Part shown: one piece after another, positions 26,850-37,300 of the stretch
Numbering within the stretch: the stretch's first letter is position 1
Layout: each line of letters starts with the position of its first letter
Assembly: GCF_017877355.1 (NCBI RefSeq)
Contig: NZ_JAGIPR010000008.1
Coordinates: forward strand, 1-64,000
Direction: 5' to 3'
From: Chryseobacterium jejuense
GTDB lineage: Bacteria > Bacteroidota > Bacteroidia > Flavobacteriales > Weeksellaceae
DNA: 64,000 nt
Position numbers and translations under genes: made by a program
The notes under the pieces: generated by a model
What the model was told of the DNA's origin: nothing
Database searches by the model: none
What the model saw: the letters and a program-made list of their open reading frames with translations, nothing else

Positions 26850-29800
26850 TTATTCTTTGATAATCTTTACTATGGTTTCAGAATTGTTAATTCTTACTAA
26901 ATAGGCTCCGGATAGTAAAGAAGAAAGATCAATCTGTTCATTTTCAAACTTACCTGATTTTACCATCTGGCCAGACATATTATAAATCTGGTAATAATAC
27001 TCTTTAACCCTATCATTACCTTTGATATATAATATACTTTTCACAGGATTAGGGAATAACTCAAGTTTATTTTGGGTTATTTTATCCTCAATTACTGATT
27101 TTGCTAAAACATTAGTTGCTCTAGCTGCAGACAATGAGGTAATCTGCAATTTAGGAATTGGTCCTAACTCATTTCCGTTTTCATCATATTTTACTTTAAC
27201 ACAACGGCAGTTTTGAGCAAAATATGGGTCGGCATTACTGCTAAACGGAGTTAAATAATTTCCGATATACTGTATCTCCGTTCTTAATGCTCTTCCGGTA
27301 TAATTGGAACCTAAAGCACCTAGCCAAAAACCTCCATACACGTAATCAATAGCATTGAAATCCGGAGAAACCGGAAGAGCTTCTATGGTATTTCTAGCTC
27401 CTCTTACTCCCAAATTGGCAAAGCTTCCTATATTATAAGCAGGATTGTCAAAAGAATATGCAATAGCTGCGGAACTATAGGGACTTCTGTTAATTCTTGT
27501 TCCTCCATAATTATTAGGAATACTGATTCCTGCAGTAGGTTTATAAAAAGGAGTTGCTCCTATACTTGTGTTGGATACCCCTGTTAAGTCAGGAATTCTC
27601 CATCCTTCAGGACAAGGATCGAAAGGAGACTTTTTACCACCTCTCCCCCATCTTTCCGGAGCCAGGTTAGGCTCATTTGCCAACCAGTCTGCACCATTGG
27701 TGTGATTAGTATCCGCTGATTTCGTGGTCATAGTAGGAACCATGAAGATCATTGGATTTTTCACAGAATAAGATAAAACCTTGCTGATTTTATCCGCTAC
27801 TTTATCTGTAGCCAGTACGTTGGCCTGTACAGAATAATCAGGATACTTTTTAAGATAGGAATCCGAATAATACGTTGCAGCAGCAAGTGTGGCATAAGTA
27901 ACACTACCATTTGCCTGTACGGTTCCTAAATAAACCGGAGCTGAGTTTCTGTTGGCATTTACAAAAACAGGCAGCGGATCTTTTCTACCCCATTGGAAAT
28001 GTAATCCTCCGGTAGAAGTAGTTTTATTGGCTTCTGCAATAGCCTGATTAGCTCCAAGGTCTCTATCCATTATTTCTGTTTTGATGACTTCACCAGGTTT
28101 GATGTAATTAAGATAATTAACAGCAGCCTGATTAGGTAATTCAGTAATATAGGTAACAGAATTGATAGGCGTATTGGTAACCCAGATATGCCAGCTCCAG
28201 TAAATAGGGTTGGTAATACTTCCGTTATGCAATGTAACAACAGCATTCCCCGACTGGTTCGGAGCAATTTTAACATTGATATTGGCGTTAGAAATATCAG
28301 CCAATGAAGTTGGAGTAGCGTTAGACAATGCAACATTACTGATTAAACCTGTAGCAGTAGACCACAGCACATTAACTTTCAGATTATTGAAATTCGCTGG
28401 ATTCAGGATATCAGGATTGCTAAGCAGTTTGCTTTGAGCAGAAAACGCTTTACTGATTGGGATCTGAATGGTAGACTCAGTTGTATTTTTAACAATCGTA
28501 TATGAATTTGGATTGTTTAATCCATCAGCATATTCTACTGCATTATTAAAGTACTCGGTAGGGAAGTTATAGTTATTTACTTCATACAAAGGATCTTTAA
28601 TACATCTGCATCCATGAGCTGCGGAAGTTACACCTCCAGTTAGAGGATAATATTGATACCTTCCTGTGATGGAAGGTAAAGAAGGATCAGGGACATCTGG
28701 TTGATCTCTGTCAGGAATCACACGGAAACTTCTGGCTGAAACGGAAGGTGTTGCATCGAAAAACCGAGTCATTGTTGCTGTCCACAAATACGTTTCGTGC
28801 TGATCTGTATATTGTCCTTCATGGTAATTCCTTACAAGCATACCCGTACCAGAGAATATTCCCATGTTATTTCCTCCTACATTGCTTAGATCTACTCCTA
28901 CATTGTTGTAAATTTTGAAACCTTTCATATAAACAGGAGCACTGTTATCATTAGGTTTAATGATATGATACTTATTAGCTTCAAAAGTATTGATGGATAT
29001 ATTGTTCTTGATACCAAACGGGCTAAAATCTACCCTTACATTATCAATATAGCTTGTATCTCCTAAATTGGAAACCAATACAGAAGGAATTCTCCATCCG
29101 TTAGGACATGGATCAAAAGGTGATTTATCTCTATATGGATTGGCACTATTGTCACTACTCAAATCTCCGTTTGTAATAAAACCTTTTGAGTTATCAGACC
29201 ATAAGTTTAACTCACTTAATCTATTGGCTGGCAACGTGGCTGCATTACCAAACCAATTTACCTGAAGATTGGCATTGTTATTATAAAGTGCCTGTCCGGA
29301 ATTATCATCCTTGTTTACATATATTAAGCTTAAGGGATTTTTAATAGATAAACGGATATTATTAGGAACCGTGGCATTGGATAAGGTTACCAATTTAATT
29401 AAATTATCTATTTTCTGAGAACCATTAGCCATATTTCTGGACTGTTTGTGTCTTATTCTTCCAACAGATCCCGAAGCTTCATAGAAGTCATTTCCTTTGT
29501 ATGCCAATGGAGGAATCGGGTCTTTTCTTCCCCATTGGTAAAGCAGACCTCCGTTTTGGTTATAATTGGTTCCAGTAATGGTATTCCCTAAAGCGCCTAG
29601 GTTTCTGTCCATCCATCCCCAATCCGAATCAGGGATTAATTCTACAGTTCCGTCAGTTTTTTGTCTTTTTACTCCATCAAAACTTTTATATGTTGAACCA
29701 TTTGTAGGATCATCAGTAACCCAAACGTGCCAAGACCAAAAGATTTCTCCATTTACTTTATAAGCAATTACGGCATTTCCTTCTTTAGTTTTGTTGATTG

Positions 29801-31430
29801 GAACTTTTATTTTAGCATCTTCTCCGGATCCTATAATTTTCAGACTGTAATTTTCTCCGGATTTTATTAATCCATGGATATCTTCCCAATATACATCTGC
29901 TGTCACTGTACCAGAAGGGATAGGAATTCCGCCCATAAGTGAATTAGAACTCCACATTTTATAAGCCTTTTTTACAGGAATATAAAGACCATCTACTTCA
30001 GCATTGGTTTTCTTATCCTTACCCGTGAAGATATAACTGTTTGGAGCTTTGGACCAGTCTCCATAGTCAGATACAGCTCCTGAATTAATTGTAAAGCAGG
30101 TAACAGGACATTCCTCTGTAACCGGGTTGGTAAAAATTCCTACATATTTAATAAACTTACTGATCTCGCTTTCTATATCTATCAAAGGTCTTGACGGACC
30201 ATTCCAGCTGTTGAGTACTTTTCTGTTTCTAATGGCACCCACACCGTACAGTGATGCCTGAGAAGTATTACTTAATGAAAAATTTTCGGAACCGGGACCT
30301 CTCTGCTTGCCATTAAGAGGCGGATACCCAAAATCATTAATTGTATTGTAGTTACTTATCGCAGAAAGGGAAATATATTCTCCGTTGGCTTTATAAACTC
30401 TTAATCCTGTAACCTTACTGATAACAATAACAACAGGCTGCTGATTGGTAAATACATCGCCTAATTTTTCATTGATATAGTTATAAAGGCCATAATATTT
30501 GTTAACAAGAGCATTAGGCTTGGTAAAATCCAGATATCCCCTGCCTAAATCCTCACCTCCATCAGACGCTAGTAAAAACCAATTGCTGAAATTAATAAAG
30601 AAACTTTCATTGGAAAATTTTCCTGCAAACATATACACCGGATCATGATAAGAGAACTCGAAAGGACTGGTATTACTGTTCTCATAAATATATTTCTGTG
30701 AACTTGCTATCGTAGAAAGATTATTCGGGTTTGTAATGTTAATCACCGGTGAACTGGCATTGGAATTATCTAATGCAGCATTTCCCTGGAAAGACAACAC
30801 AATATCATCCAGTTTTCTTACCAGATGCTGAGAAGTCACCCTGTCTTTTACCCCTGAAACAGTTCCATTCGGATTATATACAACCGTTTCATTCTTTTTA
30901 GGGGTAAACAGAAGAGTGTATTGGGTTTCATCCAAATCACAGTTCCCATAGACATAGTTTGACTGTTTGTAGTGGCTTATTGTTTTACTCCACGTAATTG
31001 ACTGCCAATTCGTAATACTTTCATTAGAGCTTAATTCAATTTTAACGGAATGTGTACTCAAAACTGATGACGGCAGCTCGAAATTGGCTGTAAGATCTTC
31101 ATTATAGTCATAATTCCCTGCAAAAGTTTTACACCATAGAGATACCCAGTTGTTTTGGGCATCTTTGTACTTGATGGTAACCTTTACATCTCCTGCGGTA
31201 GAGGGTTTTTGAAAGTTTCCTTTCATAACTACCAATCCCTTCTCATTCACATTTTGTGAAATGATGATAAGAGGATCCAGATCATAGACACTTGGAGGCA
31301 AAGCAGTCATATGTTTGAATCCAATACTGGTCTCACCGGGCTTGGGGACAGTTGTTGTCCTTGCCCATGTATGAGACGACGCAATACAAAGTACTGCAGC
31401 AAAAATCTTTAAGATGAATCTTTTTTTCAT
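26850..31430 (-). CDS. T9SS-sorted giant surface protein with two FISUMP domains (copy B)
   Basis: This encodes 1526 aa from the ATG at 31430 (MKKRFILKIFAAVLCIASSHTWA). It has the same architecture as copy A: signal peptide, an N-terminal beta-rich region, two FISUMP domains with MDRNLGA / QWGRKDP / FDPCPxGWR blocks, and a type A T9SS sorting domain at the C-terminus. Both coding regions are exactly 4581 nt. Differences are scattered substitutions with a few denser patches, for example LPPEEGGEPWGR in A against LASDGGEDLGR in B, and the patch near SPYSSAAIAYS. The frame is fully open in both, so both are under selection or the duplication is recent. The ligand or surface role is unknown. Confidence 0.9.
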   Translation of the reverse strand: MKKRFILKIFAAVLCIASSHTWARTTTVPKPGETSIGFKHMTALPPSVYDLDPLIIISQNVNEKGLVVMKGNFQKPSTAGDVKVTIKYKDAQNNWVSLWCKTFAGNYDYNEDLTANFELPSSVLSTHSVKIELSSNESITNWQSITWSKTISHYKQSNYVYGNCDLDETQYTLLFTPKKNETVVYNPNGTVSGVKDRVTSQHLVRKLDDIVLSFQGNAALDNSNASSPVINITNPNNLSTIASSQKYIYENSNTSPFEFSYHDPVYMFAGKFSNESFFINFSNWFLLASDGGEDLGRGYLDFTKPNALVNKYYGLYNYINEKLGDVFTNQQPVVIVISKVTGLRVYKANGEYISLSAISNYNTINDFGYPPLNGKQRGPGSENFSLSNTSQASLYGVGAIRNRKVLNSWNGPSRPLIDIESEISKFIKYVGIFTNPVTEECPVTCFTINSGAVSDYGDWSKAPNSYIFTGKDKKTNAEVDGLYIPVKKAYKMWSSNSLMGGIPIPSGTVTADVYWEDIHGLIKSGENYSLKIIGSGEDAKIKVPINKTKEGNAVIAYKVNGEIFWSWHVWVTDDPTNGSTYKSFDGVKRQKTDGTVELIPDSDWGWMDRNLGALGNTITGTNYNQNGGLLYQWGRKDPIPPLAYKGNDFYEASGSVGRIRHKQSRNMANGSQKIDNLIKLVTLSNATVPNNIRLSIKNPLSLIYVNKDDNSGQALYNNNANLQVNWFGNAATLPANRLSELNLWSDNSKGFITNGDLSSDNSANPYRDKSPFDPCPNGWRIPSVLVSNLGDTSYIDNVRVDFSPFGIKNNISINTFEANKYHIIKPNDNSAPVYMKGFKIYNNVGVDLSNVGGNNMGIFSGTGMLVRNYHEGQYTDQHETYLWTATMTRFFDATPSVSARSFRVIPDRDQPDVPDPSLPSITGRYQYYPLTGGVTSAAHGCRCIKDPLYEVNNYNFPTEYFNNAVEYADGLNNPNSYTIVKNTTESTIQIPISKAFSAQSKLLSNPDILNPANFNNLKVNVLWSTATGLISNVALSNATPTSLADISNANINVKIAPNQSGNAVVTLHNGSITNPIYWSWHIWVTNTPINSVTYITELPNQAAVNYLNYIKPGEVIKTEIMDRDLGANQAIAEANKTTSTGGLHFQWGRKDPLPVFVNANRNSAPVYLGTVQANGSVTYATLAAATYYSDSYLKKYPDYSVQANVLATDKVADKISKVLSYSVKNPMIFMVPTMTTKSADTNHTNGADWLANEPNLAPERWGRGGKKSPFDPCPEGWRIPDLTGVSNTSIGATPFYKPTAGISIPNNYGGTRINRSPYSSAAIAYSFDNPAYNIGSFANLGVRGARNTIEALPVSPDFNAIDYVYGGFWLGALGSNYTGRALRTEIQYIGNYLTPFSSNADPYFAQNCRCVKVKYDENGNELGPIPKLQITSLSAARATNVLAKSVIEDKITQNKLELFPNPVKSILYIKGNDRVKEYYYQIYNMSGQMVKSGKFENEQIDLSSLLSGAYLVRINNSETIVKIIKE

Positions 31431-32012
31431 ACCAAAAGAATTAAAAAGTGTTTTAGAAGGTAAGATGAATGTATAATCCAAATAATATTTTGAAAATCAG
31501 ATAGAATTCAAAACACTATCCCAACCCTAACTTTATCGACAAGTCAGGGTCGTAAATTTATTATCTGGAAAACAGGGTATGTTAAATCAGATTCTTATGA
31601 ATAATTTTAAGAGGCTGCGAACAGAGTAATCTGTAAATAGGTAGAACGTAATTTTTTTATGATTACGTGTTTTTTAGTTTTCTGGCTATGTGTTTTAGAA
31701 ATCCTTAAAAATTCCAGATATAGCTGATCTTTAAATTTTTAACGAAGTTACCAAAAAAAATAAAAAAAAATCTCATAATAGAGAAATTCTATTTTTGAAT
31801 AAAAATAGATCATAAATGAAAAATAAATAATTTACCCCATCATAAACCTCATTTATATTGAAAAACATTCAAAAAAACATCACATTAAAATTGAAAAAAT
31901 AAATAAATCACATCACTGTTTTTTATATTTTTTCTGTTTTAGGTTAATTATAACAAGTTATTTTAAAATGTATTTTAATAGTCTTATGGGGCTTAAATCT
32001 AATTGTTTTTTT
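31431..32012 (-). promoter_or_regulatory. AT-rich leader of FISUMP gene B
   Basis: About 580 bases lie between the stop of DWLINY copy C and the FISUMP B start, with no gene. It is homologous to 26054-26586. Poly-A/T tracts are frequent, and no full promoter consensus was found. Confidence 0.45.
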
Positions 32013-33161
32013 TTAAAAAAACTTCAAAAAAAGCTTTAGGGGCAACCCCATATCAAGGCCCAATTCATAAGATGGGACACGATAAATAAAGTCAGCAACA
32101 AGAATAAGAGAAACGAAAATTATATTTTTATTATTTATCAAAGATCTGTCCATTATTTTCATCCCACCTTTCCTATCAGGAAGCTGGAAAATAAGGATAA
32201 TAAAGAAAAGAATAAAATGATTATACAACCATCTTCCCACATCAATAGCGATTAAAAACAGAGGAACAGTAGATATAATCAATATAAAAAAAGTGATTAA
32301 CAGAAATTTCTTATTAGATAGTTCATCTTTCTTAATGATAAAAATATAATAGAGAATGAAGAATATCTGTAGTGTGAAACTCACTAAATAAAGACTGACC
32401 GTATTTAGATGCTCCTCATAATATTTTGTTTTAATCAATTCATTTTCTTTCCATTGAAAAATATTTGAATCCTGTAAACTGATACCACATTCTTTAACAA
32501 GCTGAAGGGTATAGCCATAATCCGGGTTCATATTTCCCATTAAAAATATAAGTGCTGCAGGAATATAAAAAGCTAATACAATTTTAATTGTTCTTTGAAA
32601 ATCGAGCTTCCCTGTATGAAGAAATAGGATAAATAAAAAATAAGGGGCGTAGAAAATAAAACTTTCATGAATAAAAACAGATAAAGAGAAAGAAATCAAT
32701 AAAATATTCTCTCTAAATCCCGAATATTTATTCTTTATTAAAAAGTAAGTAAATAGGGTGAAAAGCAACCATAAAATTCCATCTTTCCTGGAACCAATTG
32801 CCGCATCAGACAAGAATCCCCAAAGGCAAAACGGGGTAAGAAATAAAAATACATCTATAATATTTGTCTGTTTAAGTTTAAACAACAATGACAAAATATA
32901 AAAAAACAGAATATAAACGATTGCCTGAACGACAAAAACAGAATACTGGAGTTTTATTGAGAATGAATCATATAAAAAAACAAAAACAGTCCCTAGGAGC
33001 CCTCTTCTTTTAAATCCACCATCCTGATAATTAATCAACCAATCCGCGAAAGCAAACCCATTACATGCATAATAGGCAAATCCAATTTTAAATAAGCAAA
33101 GAATAGTAACCCCTACAAGGTACCACCATTCTAATTTAAATCCTTTCAGTGCTCTTTTCAT
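32013..33161 (-). CDS. multi-pass membrane protein, DWLINY-signature family (copy C)
   Basis: This 382 aa protein has about ten hydrophobic segments and the signature FADWLINYQDGGFKRRGLLG after the first. It is strongly similar along its length to copy B (19790) and more weakly to copy A (17320). Conserved polar positions inside an otherwise hydrophobic protein include D-W-x-I-N-Y, D-G-G-F-K-R-R-G, G-S-R-K-D-G, F-I-H-E-S-F and I-A-I-D-V-G-R-W. Such conserved charged residues near membrane boundaries suggest an enzyme or transporter acting on a charged or lipid-linked substrate. It begins 21 nt downstream of another multi-pass gene and leads into the FISUMP B leader. Its function is not known. 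Confidence 0.78.
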   Translation of the reverse strand: MKRALKGFKLEWWYLVGVTILCLFKIGFAYYACNGFAFADWLINYQDGGFKRRGLLGTVFVFLYDSFSIKLQYSVFVVQAIVYILFFYILSLLFKLKQTNIIDVFLFLTPFCLWGFLSDAAIGSRKDGILWLLFTLFTYFLIKNKYSGFRENILLISFSLSVFIHESFIFYAPYFLFILFLHTGKLDFQRTIKIVLAFYIPAALIFLMGNMNPDYGYTLQLVKECGISLQDSNIFQWKENELIKTKYYEEHLNTVSLYLVSFTLQIFFILYYIFIIKKDELSNKKFLLITFFILIISTVPLFLIAIDVGRWLYNHFILFFIILIFQLPDRKGGMKIMDRSLINNKNIIFVSLILVADFIYRVPSYELGLDMGLPLKLFLKFF

Positions 33162-33182
33162 CGAACTAATTTATTATGAATT

Positions 33183-34175
33183 TCACTGTTTTGGTATCAC
33201 ATTTTTAAACTGATGGGCAGCCACTACAATTCCTGTAAGAATCAATGGTAAAAAAAGTCTTGTTTCCCAGAAAAGGCCTACCATAGCAATCATTATCAGA
33301 TATGGAATGGCAAAGAAAAGGTACTTTCTTATGAGCATTTTTCCTTTATCATTACACAACAGATAACTGAAATATAAACTTATTATTCCAAACAGAAGAC
33401 CACTCAGGTTAAAAGGACTGCTGAAATTATCAAGGAAATAAACTCCTTCCACAAAAGAAACATCCTGATGAATCGTTATTCTAAGCCCGGCATAAGGAAC
33501 AATAAAAGCAATCACCAAAAAGACAAGTTCTTTGATAAAAGTAAAATCTTTATTTTTTAATTTTTCAAAATCAATGCACATTGCAGCAAAGAAAGAAATA
33601 TTCAGGCATGAAGTTTCTCTTGCCAACGTAGAAATAAATACCACTGCGCATAAAAGAATAAAATCTGTGAGTTTCCTGTGCTCTAGATATTTCAATGTGA
33701 GTAATGCTCCCCAAAGATAAAAGAAGATTGCAATAGAATCACAGTTGGTGGGAACATACTGTATAATAACAATAAAAAATATCGCCAGCAGATGGATCAT
33801 TCTTCTGATAGTAAGATGCAAGGCACCTAGCTTAAGAAGCGCATGCAAAACAACCGAGGATAAAATAAAAAAGAAGCTGTTAATCAGAAAAATACTGTGA
33901 TAAAATAATGTTCCCTGCTTTAAAAGAAAGTTTTTCAGAAAGGGAAGATAATTATTCACAATGAAAGTCACTACTTCTGTAACATGTACACTCAGATAAT
34001 TGGGAATTACTCTGTAAGCATATACAGAAGCGAACATAAAATCAGGAGCCTTTTCCATGGTTTTCAATCTTACATAGGAAGATTCAAAGCCATAGTAAGC
34101 CATAGCAAACAGCAGAAACGGGAGTACTGCTACAAATAGAAATCCGTTTATTTTTTCATCATTTTTTTTCAACAT
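33183..34175 (-). CDS. multi-pass membrane protein, unknown
   Basis: This 330 aa protein has about nine hydrophobic segments. It is not a member of the DWLINY family: the N-terminal loop is YGFESSYVRLKTMEKAPDFM followed by YAYRVIPNYLSVHVTEVV, and a mid-protein VQYVPTNCDSIAIFFYLWGALL and ISTLARETSCLNISFF occur. The R-E-T-S motif in a membrane segment, the Y-R-(V/I)-(L/I)-P loop and overall form resemble uncharacterised glycan-related membrane proteins. It is the first gene of a minus-strand unit that continues into DWLINY copy C. A promoter matching the Bacteroidota consensus lies upstream (34249-34281), divergent from the pigment cluster promoter. Confidence 0.7.
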   Translation of the reverse strand: MLKKNDEKINGFLFVAVLPFLLFAMAYYGFESSYVRLKTMEKAPDFMFASVYAYRVIPNYLSVHVTEVVTFIVNNYLPFLKNFLLKQGTLFYHSIFLINSFFFILSSVVLHALLKLGALHLTIRRMIHLLAIFFIVIIQYVPTNCDSIAIFFYLWGALLTLKYLEHRKLTDFILLCAVVFISTLARETSCLNISFFAAMCIDFEKLKNKDFTFIKELVFLVIAFIVPYAGLRITIHQDVSFVEGVYFLDNFSSPFNLSGLLFGIISLYFSYLLCNDKGKMLIRKYLFFAIPYLIMIAMVGLFWETRLFLPLILTGIVVAAHQFKNVIPKQ

Positions 34176-34248
34176 ATCAAAAAACAGATTCTTATTTTTT
34201 TAATAATAATTATGGTTTAAAATACATTTCATCAAAAGGGAACTTTTA

Positions 34249-34281
34249 CAAAAGTAGAATATTTTATTGATTTTCAGCCAA
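34249..34281 (-). promoter_or_regulatory. promoter of the membrane-protein/FISUMP unit
   Basis: On the minus strand TTG (34279-34281) and TACTTTTG (34249-34256) are 22 nt apart, fitting the Bacteroidota -33/-7 consensus. The ATG at 34175 is 73 nt further on. Confidence 0.5.
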
Positions 34282-34299
34282 AACTTGTCCTGAATTATT

Positions 34300-34328
34300 T
34301 TGATGTAATTCATAAAAATTTAAATTTG
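34300..34328 (+). promoter_or_regulatory. promoter of the pigment cluster (MMPL-PlsC and dar genes)
   Basis: TTG at 34300-34302 and TAAATTTG at 34321-34328 are 18 nt apart, a full match to the TTG/TAnnTTTG consensus, with the ATG at 34348 only 19 nt downstream. Confidence 0.6.
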
Positions 34329-34347
34329 CAGACTTGATTCAAACGCA

Positions 34348-37300
34348 ATGCATCGCTTTTTTATATTTTTATATTATCTGATTTCCAGAAACAAAATTCT
34401 TTCTGTTTTTACAGCATTAGGAATTGCTCTCTTATGCCTTTTCTTTGCTTCCAAGATTAATTTTGAGGAAGATATTAACCAGATCATCCCTAAAAATGAA
34501 AAGTCGGATCTTACCGCAAAGGTGCTTAAACAACTTAATTTTTCGGATAAAATTATTGTTATCATAGAAAATAAATCTAATGAAGACAGCTTCCAGCTTT
34601 CTGAAACTGCGGATACTTTTTTACAAAAAACAGAACCATTACAAAAGTATATTGGCTCCATTCAGGGAAAAATAAATGATAACGAAATCTCTGAAACCTT
34701 TGATTTTGTGAATCAAAACCTGCCATTATTCCTCAATGAAAATGATTATAAAGAGATTGAAAGGAAACTTCAAAAAGACAGCATTGCCAAACAAATAGAG
34801 GATAATTACATTTCATTAGTTTCTCCTACCAGCCTTGTCACTAAGGAATTTATAAAAAAAGACCCTCTGGGACTAACTTTTTTAGGAATCAAAAAATTAA
34901 ATGCCCTGAACATCAGTAAGGACTTCAAACTGGAAGACAGCTATATTGTAACCAAAGATGGTAAAAACCTCCTGCTTTTCATTGAACCTAAAAACAAAAG
35001 TAACGATACAAAGGCCAATGAAGCTTTTGTTGACCAGCTTAATACCATAAAAAACAATCTCAATAAACAGTTCAGGGGAAAAACCGAGATCAGTTATTTT
35101 GGTTCTCCGGTCATTGCCGTTGCCAATGCCAAACAGATCAAAAAAGACATTCAGAATACGGTTGTGATTTCTATGACAGTACTTTTGGTTCTGCTGATTT
35201 ATTATTTCAGGAATTTCTTTACCCCAATTATTGTGTTTCTTCCAACAGTATTCTCTGTTTTACTGGCTTTATTGGTCTTGTACTTTATTAAGGATAAAAT
35301 TTCTGCCATTTCATTAAGTGTAGGAGCTATCCTTATCGGAATTACCATAGATTATGCATTGCATATTCTTACTCATTATAAACACAATAACAATATTGAG
35401 GAACTTTATAAAGAGATCACCAAGCCTATTATTTTGAGCAGTGCAACTACTGCTGTTTCTTTTTTATGTCTGGTATTTGTAAGATCTGAAGCATTAAAGG
35501 ATCTGGGACTTTTTGCCGCCATCACTGTTATTTTATCTTCCGTTAGTGCCCTGATTATTGTTCCACAGCTTTATAAGCCTAAACATGTCAAAGAGAAACT
35601 GAATACCAACTTCATTGATAAAATCGGATCATACCCGTATGAAAAAAACAAACCTTTGATTATTGGATGTTCCATCATCATTCTAGCGTGTTTGTTTGGA
35701 TTCAGGCATGTAGGCTTTAATGAAGATATTGGGGATCTGAATTACATTCCGAAAGAAATGAAAATCAGTGAAGCTAAACTTCAGAAACTATCGGATATTA
35801 CTTCTAAATCCATTTATACGATTTCTTATGGAAACTCTGAAGAGCAGGTGTTGGCAAGAAACTCTCAATTAAACATATTCCTGGAACAGGAGAAAAAAGA
35901 GGGCAAAATTCTTAGCTATAACTCAATCGGAAGCATTGTTCTGTCTGAAAAAGATCAGCAAAAGAAAATTGAGGAATGGAAAAGCTTCTGGAATGATAAT
36001 AAAAAGAATCAAACCGTTTCTGAGCTCATCAGCAATGGAAACAAATTCGGGTTCAACAGTTCAGCTTTTGACAATTTCAATGAGGTTTTAAATAAAAACT
36101 ACTCTACATTAGACATCAAGGACTATGAAAAAGTAAAAGCTCTTCAGATCTCAGAGTTTATGAGCAATGAAAATGGTTTTTACACGGTTTCCAATGTAGT
36201 GAAAGTTGACGAGAATAAAAGAGATGCCTTCATTAAGGATATTGAAAAGAAACATAATGCCATTGCGATTGACCGCCAGCAAATGAATGAGAACTTTTTA
36301 GGTCTATTAAAAAAAGATTTCAATACGCTGATTAATTATTCCCTTCTGGCTATTATTTTAACAATTATTGTCTTCTTCAGGAATTTTGAACTTACTATTC
36401 TTACCATGTTTCCTATTGTTCTTACAGGAGTGGTAACCGCCGGAATTTTATATTTTTTAGGACTGGAATTAAATATTTTCAGTACAGTAGTTTGTACATT
36501 AGTCTTCGGAGTTGGGGATGACTTCAGTATCTTCCTTACTCAAGCCATGCAAAAAGAGCACACCACAGGGAAAAATGAGCTTCCGACTTACAGAACCTCC
36601 ATTATCTTAGCAGTATTCACAACCATTTTATCTATTGGGTCTTTAATTTTCGCCAAACATCCGGCTTTACATTCATTGGCTTTGGTTGCCCTGATCGGAA
36701 TGTTCTCTGTGATTATCATTACTTCTACCCTATATCCTTTCTGGTTTAGGTTATTGATTACCAACCGATCAAAAAAAGGACTTTCACCCATTACATTCAG
36801 ACTATTTTTACGAGCTGTATTCTCATTCTTATATTATGGACTTGGTGGATTGGTATTTTCCGCCTTCGGAAGTATTTTCATTAAAAACTCCAAGGGAAAA
36901 ACATTAGACATCATCAAATTAATCCTGGCTAAATTTTTAACATCTGTGCTTTATTCAAGTCCACTTGTTAAGAAAAAAGTTATTAAAAATCCAGCGGAAG
37001 ACTTCAGTAAACCTGCTGTTATCATTGCCAATCATACTTCCTTTTTAGATACATTGGCTATTGCTATGGCAACTCATAAGATCATTTATCTGGTTAATGA
37101 TTGGGTATATCAATCTCCGGTATTCGGAAGACTGGTAAGAGCATTGGGCTTCTATCCGGTTTCTCAAGGTATTGAAAACGGAATGGATCAATTGAAGGAA
37201 AAAATTGCACAGGGATATTCTCTTGTTGTTTTTCCAGAGGCAGAACGTTCTTATTCCAATGATGTGAAAAGATTCCATAAAGGAGCATTCTATCTTGCAG

